This document shows, piece by piece, positions 54,650 through 62,172 of a stretch of DNA of 64,000 nt. A model generated the notes under the pieces. The model was not told the origin of the DNA. It was given only the letters and a program-made list of their open reading frames with translations, and ran no database searches. The DNA comes from Candidatus Andeanibacterium colombiense. GTDB lineage: Bacteria; Pseudomonadota; Alphaproteobacteria; Sphingomonadales; Sphingomonadaceae. The translations under genes and the position numbers were made by a program. The stretch's first letter is position 1. Every line of letters begins with the position of its first letter. The stretch covers positions 496,001-560,000 of the forward strand of contig CP119316.1 of NCBI GenBank assembly GCA_029202985.1. Reading direction: 5' to 3'.

Positions 54650-55519
54650 ATGCGTCTCAACGATTTCAATCCGGCCAATATCCGCGTGCGCGACCAGCGC
54701 GGAGGGGGCGGCGGCATGCCCGGCGGCAAGGGTTCGATCGGTTGCGTCGGGCTGCTGGTGGTGCTCGGCATCGCCTATTTCACCGGGGCCGATCCGAGCC
54801 AGCTGCTGAGCGGGCTCGACCAGGCGCAGGTGTCCGCGCCGCAGGAACAGGCCGCGGGCGGCCGCACCGCGGCCGAAAGCTGCGCGGAGAACGAATACAG
54901 CACCGAGGCCTGCGCGCATCTCGATTCACTCAACAAAACCTGGGAGCCCAAGTTCAAGGCCGAAGGCATCGCGTTCGAACAGCCGTTCCTCAATTTCTAT
55001 TCGAGCCAGGGCCAGTCGGGTTGCGGCGTGGCGCAGAGCGCGATGGGTCCGTTCTACTGCCCCAGCGACGAGGGCATCTATATCGACACCGCCTTCTACG
55101 ACGAGATGGCCCAGCGCATGAGCGCGAAAGGCGATTTCGCCCGCGCCTATGTGATCGCGCATGAATACGGCCACCACGTCCAGAACCTCACCGGCATCGC
55201 CGCTCAGGTTCGCCGGATGCAGCAGCAGGATCCGTCGCAGGACAATGCGCTGCAGGTGCGGATGGAATTGCAGGCCGATTGCTATGCCGGGGTCTGGGCA
55301 GCCTTGAACAAGGACCGCATCGAAGCGGGCGATCTGGAAGAGGGACTCACCGCAGCCCACGCCGTCGGCGACGACACGCTGATGGAACAAGCCGGGCGCA
55401 AGCCGGTTGAGGCTGCATTCACGCATGGATCCAGCGCCCAACGCATGAAGTGGCTTCGGATCGGAATGGAGACAGGGGATGAAGACAAGTGTGACACGTT
55501 TGCGGACCTCAAAAACTAG
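54650..55519 (+). CDS. Neutral zinc metallopeptidase (YpfJ family)
   Basis: 289-residue protein with one membrane segment (about 27-45, IGCVGLLVVLGIAYF), then a periplasmic zincin-like domain: HEYGHHVQNLTG with HExxH zinc ligands, MELQADCYAGVWA with the distal acidic ligand. Family PF04228. N-terminal RLNDFNPANIRVRDQRGGGG is typical. ATG 54650 has GGGAG upstream. Substrate unknown. Its 3' end overlaps the next gene by 41 bases in another frame. Confidence 0.92.
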   Translation: MRLNDFNPANIRVRDQRGGGGGMPGGKGSIGCVGLLVVLGIAYFTGADPSQLLSGLDQAQVSAPQEQAAGGRTAAESCAENEYSTEACAHLDSLNKTWEPKFKAEGIAFEQPFLNFYSSQGQSGCGVAQSAMGPFYCPSDEGIYIDTAFYDEMAQRMSAKGDFARAYVIAHEYGHHVQNLTGIAAQVRRMQQQDPSQDNALQVRMELQADCYAGVWAALNKDRIEAGDLEEGLTAAHAVGDDTLMEQAGRKPVEAAFTHGSSAQRMKWLRIGMETGDEDKCDTFADLKN

Positions 55520-56087
55520 TCCGCTGTTCGCGGTTCTGGCGCTCGCGCTGGTAACCACCCCGCTCGCCGCCGCGGACGAGCCCAAGCCGGTGACCGACCG
55601 GACGGTTACCGCACGCGACGTCGGGATGACTCCGATCCAGGATCTCAACCTCGAGAAGGACGAGATCCCGCCGCTGCTGCTCGCCGCGCAGAACGATCCC
55701 TACAGCACCGCCGGGCTCAAGAAGTGCGCCAATTATGCGACCGCGGTGAAGGAACTCGACGATGTGCTCGGGCCCGATTTCGATGTCGCGACACCGGCCG
55801 AACGCAAGATGACCTTCGGCACGGTCGCCAAGTCGGTGGTCGGATCGTTCATCCCGTTCCGCGGGGTGATCCGCGAGATCTCGGGCGCGAACAAGCACGC
55901 GCAGGACTTCCAGGATGCGATCGTCGCTGGGCTGATGCGGCGCTCGTTCCTCAAGGGCCAGGGACTCAAGCTCGGCTGCAGCTATCCGGCGCGTCCGGCC
56001 GACGCCAAGGTCCGCGCGAAATATGCCGCCGATCTCGAGAAGGCGCAGGCCGAAGACGCACGGGCGAAGGAAGACAAGAAAAGCTGA
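55479..56087 (+). CDS. Exported hypothetical protein
   Basis: 202 residues with a signal peptide (LFAVLALALVTTPLAA) and a mostly helical mature part ending in Lys/Glu-rich DLEKAQAEDARAKEDKKS. Contains a Gly/Pro-rich amphipathic region (SVVGSFIPFRGVIREISGAN). Reminiscent of small periplasmic proteins of sphingomonads, but no family recognised. ATG at 55479 lies 41 bases inside the zinc peptidase gene, so they are probably co-translated. Confidence 0.78.
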   Translation: MKTSVTRLRTSKTSPLFAVLALALVTTPLAAADEPKPVTDRTVTARDVGMTPIQDLNLEKDEIPPLLLAAQNDPYSTAGLKKCANYATAVKELDDVLGPDFDVATPAERKMTFGTVAKSVVGSFIPFRGVIREISGANKHAQDFQDAIVAGLMRRSFLKGQGLKLGCSYPARPADAKVRAKYAADLEKAQAEDARAKEDKKS

Positions 56088-56146
56088 CGAACAGCAGGGC
56101 TGCGGGGTAAGCTGGCGACGGCCGCTCACCCCTTTGCGTTGGCGCG

Positions 56147-57865
56147 TCAGCTGTTCGCTTCGGCGATATCGTCGAGCCGCTCGATCTCGTCATCGAGCGA
56201 ATCGAGCACCTGATCGCGGGCGTCCTCGTCCATCGTCCGGTCGTTCGCGATCCGGCTACGCGCCTGGATCAGTGCGCGGCGCGCGCTGGCATTCGCATCG
56301 GCGACCTTGCCGCACCATTTAAGCGGATCCCCAGCGGCGGGATTGCGGCCGTTCGGGCCGATCTTGAGGAGGTTGCCGTTGCGGTCGCAGCCATAGGACG
56401 GCACCGGCACCTCGACCGCGCTCATTCGCGCAGCAGGCGGGGCGGGTTCAGCCGGGACAGACGCGGCAATGCGCTTGCCCAGTTGCTCGCCCCAGTCGGC
56501 CCAGCGCTGCCCGTATTGCTCGCCCCATTTCGACCAGGCATCGGCGGATTTCTCCGCATCCTTGGCTGCCTGGTCGCCCTGCCGCGCCCATTCGTCGCCA
56601 CGCTCGGCCCACTTGGCGTCATATTCTGCCCGTTGCTTGTCGCTCATCGACTGACGCATCCGGGCGAGCGCCTCGCGCTGCGCCTTGGTGGCTTCCCCGC
56701 GCGCGGCAAATGCTTCGGCCCGGGCCATCGAAGCCTGAGCCCGGGCGATACTCGCCTCCGCCTCGGCATCGGTCACGGGATGCGCGGTCTTGAGGATGAT
56801 GGTCTGGCCGTCCCGCGCGATCACCCGTGTGTGCAGCGCCGCATCGGAGCGATCCGCGCCCTCGGGAACATCGACGATCGTGATCGCGTCCGCCGCTGGC
56901 GAAGCCTTGGGTTCGGCACTCGCCTCGGCGTAGGAGATCGAGGCGGTCACCGGCAGCGTCAGCGCCGCGCCGGCCAGCAGTGCGCGCCCGATCACCCGGC
57001 GGCGCGGCGAGATCTCGTCCATGCCGAGGCTGCGCAGGCGGTGGATGATCGATTTCTCGCCCAGCACCGGGCAGGCCATCGGCGCCGCGAGCGCGAGCCG
57101 CTGGCCCGAGGCGAAACTCGCGATCACCTGGCCGTAAGCGGCGCGTTCCCACGGTTCGCGCGCGGCGATCACGCGCGCGTCGCAGGCTGCCTCCTGGTCG
57201 CGGCGCATCGCGCGCCAGCCCAGCCACGCCAGCGGGTTGAACCAGTGCAGCGCGAGGATCGGCTGCGCGAGGATATTCGCCAGCAGGTCGTGCCCCCGGT
57301 GGTGGGCCAGCTCATGCTCGATCGCGAGATCGCGCGCCGCGCGGTTCTCGGCCGCCATGAAGCCCGGCGGCAGCGCGACGACCTTGTCGCTGACCCCGAA
57401 AGCGACCGGCGAACTGACCGCCGGGCTCTCGACCAGTCTGACCTTGCCCGCCTCGCCGACCGGACGCGCGCCGCCGAGCAGCCATTCGCGCATCCGGAAA
57501 TAGGTCCACCCGCGCCACGCGAGGAAGGTCAGCGCGCCGGCCAGCCAGACCGAAAAGGCAGCCGCGGCGACCGTGCCACCCCAGACCTGCCAGAAGGACG
57601 GTTCGTAGACCGGTGCCGCGACGACGCCGGCCGGCATGACGGCCGAATTGCCGGCGACGATCGCGGCAGTCTGGCTGACATCGGCCCGTGGGGCGAAGCT
57701 TGCCGGCAGCACCACTGGCGGCATCGCGAAGCGCAGCAGCGGCAGAGCCCACAGCGCATAGCACATCTGCGCGCCGAAATGGCGCGCGACCGGGCGGCGG
57801 AGGACCAGTACCAGCGCGATCAGCGCGCCGGTGTAGATCAGAGTATCGGTGAGCCAGGCGATCAT
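56147..57865 (-). CDS. BlaR1-like M56 metallopeptidase with tryptophan-rich tail
   Basis: 572-residue membrane protein: four hydrophobic segments in the first 140 residues, then the M56 zinc site AIEHELAHHRGHD (HExxH, about 200) and ACDARVI (distal acid), then another membrane segment (around 300). No penicillin-binding sensor domain follows, unlike BlaR1. The C-terminal 200 residues are charged and helical, with repeating short units near 430-470 (AERGDEWARQGDQAAKDAE, SKWGEQYGQRWADWGEQLGK). ATG overlaps the blaI-like stop (ATGA). Likely anti-repressor protease of the upstream BlaI-type protein. Confidence 0.88.
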   Translation of the reverse strand: MIAWLTDTLIYTGALIALVLVLRRPVARHFGAQMCYALWALPLLRFAMPPVVLPASFAPRADVSQTAAIVAGNSAVMPAGVVAAPVYEPSFWQVWGGTVAAAAFSVWLAGALTFLAWRGWTYFRMREWLLGGARPVGEAGKVRLVESPAVSSPVAFGVSDKVVALPPGFMAAENRAARDLAIEHELAHHRGHDLLANILAQPILALHWFNPLAWLGWRAMRRDQEAACDARVIAAREPWERAAYGQVIASFASGQRLALAAPMACPVLGEKSIIHRLRSLGMDEISPRRRVIGRALLAGAALTLPVTASISYAEASAEPKASPAADAITIVDVPEGADRSDAALHTRVIARDGQTIILKTAHPVTDAEAEASIARAQASMARAEAFAARGEATKAQREALARMRQSMSDKQRAEYDAKWAERGDEWARQGDQAAKDAEKSADAWSKWGEQYGQRWADWGEQLGKRIAASVPAEPAPPAARMSAVEVPVPSYGCDRNGNLLKIGPNGRNPAAGDPLKWCGKVADANASARRALIQARSRIANDRTMDEDARDQVLDSLDDEIERLDDIAEANS

Positions 57866-58248
57866 TGCTTGAGCCCCTTCAGCAGCGCCTCGATTTCGGC
57901 GATATCCTCGTCGGTCAGCGCCTCGGCTTCGGCCAGATGCGCGAGCAGCGGTGCGGCGCGGCCGCCGAACAGCCGATCGACCAACCGCCGCGATTCGCCT
58001 TCGACATAGTCGGAGCGTTCGAGCAACGGACGATAGAGGAACCGGCGCCCGTCGGGCTCGGTCGAAACCGCGTGCTTCGCGACCAGCCGCGACAGCAGCG
58101 TCTTGACCGTCGGCAGGCTCCAGCCGCGCGCTTCGACATCGTCGGCCACTTCGGTTGCGGTCAGCGGTGCGCGCGCCCACAGCGCTTCCATCACCGCATG
58201 CTCGGCCTCGCTGATCGGCTTGCCGCTTTCGCCCTCGTCTTCCGCCAT
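57862..58248 (-). CDS. BlaI/MecI-family repressor
   Basis: 128-residue winged-helix transcriptional repressor: ISEAEHAVMEALWARAPLTA, EVADDVEARGWSLPTVKTLLSRL and YRPLLERSDYVEGES in order, then a helical dimerisation region. Such repressors are cut by the M56 partner to release their operon. The ATG has GGGAGG upstream. Operator candidate at 58286-58297. In the absence of a beta-lactamase here, the regulated function is not known; self-regulation is most likely. Confidence 0.92.
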   Translation of the reverse strand: MAEDEGESGKPISEAEHAVMEALWARAPLTATEVADDVEARGWSLPTVKTLLSRLVAKHAVSTEPDGRRFLYRPLLERSDYVEGESRRLVDRLFGGRAAPLLAHLAEAEALTDEDIAEIEALLKGLKQ

Positions 58249-58269
58249 GCCTGCCTCCCGGTTCCAGCG

Positions 58270-58298
58270 ATTACGGTATATACGATTACATCTGTAAA
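58270..58298 (-). promoter_or_regulatory. Promoter and operator of the BlaI/M56 pair
   Basis: Read on the minus strand: TTTACA (58298-58293), 17-base spacer, CGTAAT (58275-58270). The dyad TTACA-TC-TGTAA (58286-58297) covers the -35 and follows the TACA/TGTA style of BlaI operators. Adjacent GTATATAC (58276-58283) is a second palindrome in the spacer. BlaI binding here would shut its own promoter. Confidence 0.65.
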
Positions 58299-58395
58299 CT
58301 GAAGCCCCCATGAATGGCAATCGCGGCATCGCCGATTCTTGCCAAGCGCCCCCGCCGCGCTAAGGCAGGGCGATGCCGAACAGGAGCCTTCGTCC

Positions 58396-59577
58396 ATGAG
58401 CCGCACCCTCACCGCGCCGCATTCCGTGAGGCGCCTGAGCGATTGCCACAATATCGATGATTTCCGGCTGCTTGCCCACCGCAAGCTGCCCTTCCCGGTG
58501 TTCCATTACATCGACGGCGCGGGCGATGACGAGATCACCAAGGCGCGCAACACCGCCGCATTCGACGAATGCGACCTCGTCCCCAACGTTCTTGCCGGCG
58601 TGGACAAAATCGACACCTCGGTGACTGTGATGGGCAAGACGACCCCGCTCCCCCTGATGCTCTCGCCCACCGCGCTCCAGCGGCTGTTCCACTGGAAGGG
58701 CGAGCGCGCGGTTGCCAATGTGGCCGAGAAATACGGGCTGTGGTTCGGGATCTCGAGCCTGTCGAGCGTCTCGATCGAGGAGATCGGCGCGAATTACTCC
58801 GGCCCGAAGATGCTCCAGTATTACTACCACAAGGACCGCGGCCTTAACGCCGCGCTGCTGGAGAAAGCGCGCGCGGCGAAGTTCGACGCGGTGACGCTGA
58901 CGGTCGACACGATCGTTTCGGGCAACCGCGAACGCTGCAAGCGCACCGGCTTCACCACCCCGCCCCGATTTACCCCCGCAAGCGTGCTGTCCTATGCGGC
59001 CAAGCCGCGCTGGGCGCTCGATTACATGCTGCGCGAACGCTTTTCGCTGCCCAATCTGGAAAGCCACGTGAGCGCCGGCAGCAGGCAGGCGATCTCGATC
59101 CAGGACTATTTCAACTCGATGCTCGACCCGTCGATGGACTGGCAGGCCGCTGACAAATTGCGCGAAGACTGGGGCGGCAAGTTTGCGCTCAAGGGCATCA
59201 TGTCGGTCGGCGATGCGCGGCGCGCGGCCGAGATCGGGGTCGATGCGATCTACATCTCGAACCACGGTGGCCGCCAGCTCGACGGCGGCCGTGCGCCGTT
59301 CGACCAGCTGGCCGAGATCGTCGATGCGGTGGGCGACAGGGTCGAAGTGATCCTCGACGGCGGGGTCCGGCGCGGAACCCATGTGCTGAAAGCACTGTCG
59401 CTCGGCGCGAAAGCGGTCTCGGGCGGGCGACTGTATCTCTATGCGCTGGCGGCGGCAGGCGAGGAAGGTGTCGACCGCGCGGTCGGGCTGCTCGAAAGCG
59501 AGATCGTCCGCGGGATGAAGCTGATGGGGGCGAAATCGGTAGCGGATCTTACCCGGGAGAATTTGCGGTGGCGCTGA
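58396..59577 (+). CDS. lldD: FMN-dependent L-lactate dehydrogenase
   Basis: 393-residue alpha-hydroxyacid oxidase/dehydrogenase oxidising L-lactate to pyruvate at the membrane. FMN barrel with FPVFHYIDGAGDDE, LMLSPTALQRLFH, YYYHKDRGLNAALLEKA, the catalytic lysine and histidine region (LKGIMSVGDARRAAE; ISNHGGRQLDGGRAP) and LDGGVRRGTHVLKA. ATG 58396 with AGGAG. Could prefer another 2-hydroxyacid. Divergent from blaI; stop overlaps the PPIase start. Confidence 0.93.
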   Translation: MSRTLTAPHSVRRLSDCHNIDDFRLLAHRKLPFPVFHYIDGAGDDEITKARNTAAFDECDLVPNVLAGVDKIDTSVTVMGKTTPLPLMLSPTALQRLFHWKGERAVANVAEKYGLWFGISSLSSVSIEEIGANYSGPKMLQYYYHKDRGLNAALLEKARAAKFDAVTLTVDTIVSGNRERCKRTGFTTPPRFTPASVLSYAAKPRWALDYMLRERFSLPNLESHVSAGSRQAISIQDYFNSMLDPSMDWQAADKLREDWGGKFALKGIMSVGDARRAAEIGVDAIYISNHGGRQLDGGRAPFDQLAEIVDAVGDRVEVILDGGVRRGTHVLKALSLGAKAVSGGRLYLYALAAAGEEGVDRAVGLLESEIVRGMKLMGAKSVADLTRENLRWR

Positions 59578-60206
59578 AACATCTTGCGGCGCTGGTCGCA
59601 CTCGCGCTGGCAGCGCCTGCTTTTGCACAGGAAGCGACCACTCCCTCTGCGGAACCCGTCCGCGAGCCGGCTACCACCAATGTCGTGATCGAAACCTCGC
59701 TCGGCCCGATCGTGGTTGCGCTCGAAACCGAGCGCGCGCCGATCTCCTCGGCCAATTTCCTGCGCTATGCCGACGAACACCGGCTCGACGGGACCACTTT
59801 CTACCGCGTGATGCGGCTGTGGGATCCGCAACCGAACGGCGTGATCCAGGGCGGCCCCCAAGGCGATCCGGCGAAAGTGCTGCCGCCGATCGCGCATGAG
59901 CCGACCAACTTGACCGGGGTGCACCACACGAAGGGCGCAATCTCGATGGCGCGCTTCGAACCCGGCACGGCGACCGGCGATTTCTCGTTGCTGGTGTCCG
60001 ATGTGACCGGCCTCGATGCCGATCCGGCCGCGACCGATCCGGATTTGCGGGCCGGCTATGCCGCCTTCGGGCATATCGTCAGCGGAATGGACGTCGCGCT
60101 GGCGATCTTCGGCGCACCGATCGATCCGGACAAGGGCGATGGCTTCATGAAGGGCCAGATGATCGCGCAGCCGGTGAAGATCCTCAGCGTACACCGGGAG
60201 AAGTAG
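59568..60206 (+). CDS. Periplasmic cyclophilin-type peptidylprolyl isomerase
   Basis: 212-residue protein with signal peptide (HLAALVALALAAPAFAQ) and a cyclophilin domain (about 40-205): VVIETSLGPIVVALETERAP, FYRVMR, GVIQGGPQGD, GAISMARFEPGTATGDFSLLV, AAFGHIVSGMDVA. Catalyses proline cis-trans isomerisation, helping fold exported proteins. GTG start at 59568 overlaps the lldD end by 10 bases. The active-site arginine of typical cyclophilins (FHRV) is retained (FYRV). Confidence 0.9.
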   Translation: MALKHLAALVALALAAPAFAQEATTPSAEPVREPATTNVVIETSLGPIVVALETERAPISSANFLRYADEHRLDGTTFYRVMRLWDPQPNGVIQGGPQGDPAKVLPPIAHEPTNLTGVHHTKGAISMARFEPGTATGDFSLLVSDVTGLDADPAATDPDLRAGYAAFGHIVSGMDVALAIFGAPIDPDKGDGFMKGQMIAQPVKILSVHREK

Positions 60207-60677
60207 CTACTCCCCGCAATCCATGCTGACTTGCCCCCTCACTTCCTTGCCGCGGAATTTCGCGTGGAAGGTAAGCCGGCCGGCACACTGGATGTCCTGC
60301 AGCCACAGCGGGTTCGCGACCTTGCCATTATAGGGCACGAGGATGCCCTTGAAATTGCGCCGGGCGATCTGCTTGCCCCTCGCATCGGTGACCCAGAGTT
60401 CAAGCGTCTCGTCGAGGAACACCCCGTCGTCGCTCGCATTGGCGAGAGTCACGCTGACCACCATGTCTTCGGCCGGTTCCTGCACATCGCCCTCGCCCGC
60501 GCCGGTATTCCAGAACGACACCGGCGGAGTGCGGTTCAGCACGTCGCGCGAGAGCGTGCCACTGTTCTTGTAATAGAGCTGCGCGGTGAGCTTGCCGAGG
60601 GTGACGCCGTCACCCGCGGCGGAGGCCGGCGCCGGGAGCAGCAGGCATGCGGACAGGAGGAGCAGGCGCTTGATCAT
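60207..60677 (-). CDS. Exported hypothetical protein
   Basis: 156 residues with a signal peptide (LLLLSACLLLPAPASA). Mature domain beta-rich (LGKLTAQLYYKNSGTLSRDV, MVVSVTLANASDDGVFLDET, ELWVTDARGKQIARRNFKG), with single cysteines in IQCAGRL and SMDCGE. Looks like a small periplasmic beta-sandwich protein; no family recognised. It converges with the PPIase gene directly. Confidence 0.78.
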   Translation of the reverse strand: MIKRLLLLSACLLLPAPASAAGDGVTLGKLTAQLYYKNSGTLSRDVLNRTPPVSFWNTGAGEGDVQEPAEDMVVSVTLANASDDGVFLDETLELWVTDARGKQIARRNFKGILVPYNGKVANPLWLQDIQCAGRLTFHAKFRGKEVRGQVSMDCGE

Positions 60678-60705
60678 GGTCTGAACCTATCTCGGAACGC
60701 CGACG

Positions 60706-61551
60706 CTAGCAAACCTCAGCGGTGTTCTCCGGGGGCGGACCGGGCGGGACGCGCGCAGGACTCATCCAGAAGGGATCGCCGGTGAGCTTGTGCTTGGTGC
60801 CAAAGACCTTCGCCAGCACCGCGAACAGCGCCGGATCGTAGGCTTTGAGATCCTGGTGGTTCAGAATACGTCGTCCGGCGAACACCTGCAGCCGGTTCGA
60901 ATCCCACCAGAACTGGCTGCCTTCCGCCCAATATTCGTCGATCGTGGTCATGTTGTATTCGTCGAGCCACAGGCCCGTCGCCTGCGCATGGGCATAAGCC
61001 GCTTCGAGTTCGGCATAGAGCGGTCTGTCAGAATTGCGCACCGCGTCGAGGATCTGGTGGCTGAATTCGTGGACGAAGATCGTCTCGCCCCAATAGCGGC
61101 TCGCGGGCAGGCCAAGAATATCCTCCTCTGCCCCGACCATGTGCTGCCCGCCGATCCCCCGCGCGCGCTCGTCCCAATATTGGCGCGCGGTCAGGCGGCC
61201 GATGCGTTCATCGTAATGCTTCTTCTCGCAGCGGGTCAGCCGCGGATCGTCGAGCGGCGGCTTCACCCAGTCGCGGTTCTCGGGCAGGTCGAGCAATGCT
61301 TCGCTCTGAGCGATCACCGCGATGGTGTAGCCGTTTTTCGCGAGATAGCGGGCGAGATCGGGGCGGTGCTTGAGCATGCCTTCGGCCATTGATTTGGCGG
61401 CCTTGAGCGCCTTGGCCGGCGGTTTTGATGAGGCGATTACCGGGATGCCGTCGGCGGAGAAGTGCTGAGTGTAGAACGGATCGATGGGCAGCCGTTGTGC
61501 GGAAGCGGCACTCCCGGCGAGCAGCAGTAAGAGAGGCAGACACCGGATCAT
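60706..61551 (-). CDS. Secreted putative gluzincin metallopeptidase
   Basis: 281 residues with signal peptide (IRCLPLLLLLAGSAASA). Contains a zinc-peptidase HExxH (IFVHEFSHQILDAV, about residue 160) and a second acidic motif 45-50 residues later in TIDEYWAEGSQFWWD, the arrangement of gluzincin families such as the anthrax lethal factor-like group. Also ARGIGGQHMVGAEEDILGL ahead of the zinc site. Could be a secreted or periplasmic peptidase; similar genes are sometimes labelled glycoside hydrolase. ATG 61551 is preferred over GTG 61557. Confidence 0.75.
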   Translation of the reverse strand: MIRCLPLLLLLAGSAASAQRLPIDPFYTQHFSADGIPVIASSKPPAKALKAAKSMAEGMLKHRPDLARYLAKNGYTIAVIAQSEALLDLPENRDWVKPPLDDPRLTRCEKKHYDERIGRLTARQYWDERARGIGGQHMVGAEEDILGLPASRYWGETIFVHEFSHQILDAVRNSDRPLYAELEAAYAHAQATGLWLDEYNMTTIDEYWAEGSQFWWDSNRLQVFAGRRILNHQDLKAYDPALFAVLAKVFGTKHKLTGDPFWMSPARVPPGPPPENTAEVC

Positions 61552-61607
61552 GACCACCGTCTAATCGGGATCGGACCTACTTGCCATCGCGCAAGGCTGG
61601 CTCGCGT

Positions 61608-61626
61608 TACCAAATTTTGGTATAGA
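61608..61626 (+). promoter_or_regulatory. Promoter with operator of toxin-antitoxin module 2
   Basis: TACCAAA-T-TTTGGTA (61608-61622) is a perfect 15-bp palindrome that overlaps the -10 element TATAGA (61621-61626). No strong -35 is visible 16-18 bases upstream. The predicted start is at about 61633, on the antitoxin ATG, giving a leaderless mRNA. A plausible autoregulatory site for the ParD-like antitoxin. Confidence 0.5.
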
Positions 61627-61632
61627 TGGCGC

Positions 61633-61875
61633 ATGGCGAAGAAGAACACCTCAATCGCACTCGGCGAACGCTGGATGCATTATACGCGCGCGCAGGTCGC
61701 AAAAGGCGATTACGACTCCACCAGCGAAGTCATCCGCGACGCCCTGCGGCTTCATGAGGAGCGGGCAGCGTTCAAGTCGAAACTGCTTGAAGCGATCGAC
61801 GAGGGTCTGGCGAGCCCGGTCGACGAGAATTTCGATATCGACCGCTGGTACGAAGACGCTTTCGGCAAGCGGTGA
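61633..61875 (+). CDS. ParD-family antitoxin, module 2
   Basis: 80-residue ribbon-helix-helix antitoxin: NTSIALGERWMHYTRAQVAK, GDYDSTSEVIRDALRLHEER (the ParD signature), then a toxin-binding tail ENFDIDRWYEDAFGKR. Neutralises the ParE-like toxin and represses its own operon. ATG at 61633 with no Shine-Dalgarno; stop overlaps the toxin GTG by four bases (GTGA). Confidence 0.9.
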   Translation: MAKKNTSIALGERWMHYTRAQVAKGDYDSTSEVIRDALRLHEERAAFKSKLLEAIDEGLASPVDENFDIDRWYEDAFGKR

Positions 61876-62159
61876 GAAGCCTCAAATTTCGCACAGCTGC
61901 TTCGGCGGACATGCGGCGGCTGGAACGCGAAACTCGCGCAGCGTGGGGGGAGGCACAAGCGGCGAAATACTCGACCGAACTGCGCAATGCGATCAAATCG
62001 CTTCTCGACTATCCGTTGCGATTTCCAGAATTCGAGCCGCGTCCGGGCCTGCGCCGCATGACCAGCGGCAAGCACGCGGTGTTCTATCTTGTGCTGGAAA
62101 ACCGGATCGAGATCATTCGGGTGATGCATCTGGCTAGCGATTTCGAGCGCTGGCTGTGA
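61872..62159 (+). CDS. ParE-family toxin, module 2
   Basis: 95-residue ParE-like toxin (SLKFRTAASADMRRLERET, YSTELRNAIKSLLDYPLRFP, EFEPRPGLRRMTSGKHAVFYL, IIRVMHLASDFERWL), of the gyrase-poisoning family. GTG start at 61872. Coupled to the ParD-like gene. Ends 13 bases from the convergent sdhA stop. Confidence 0.92.
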   Translation: MRSLKFRTAASADMRRLERETRAAWGEAQAAKYSTELRNAIKSLLDYPLRFPEFEPRPGLRRMTSGKHAVFYLVLENRIEIIRVMHLASDFERWL

Positions 62160-62172
62160 CCTCTCCCTCGCC

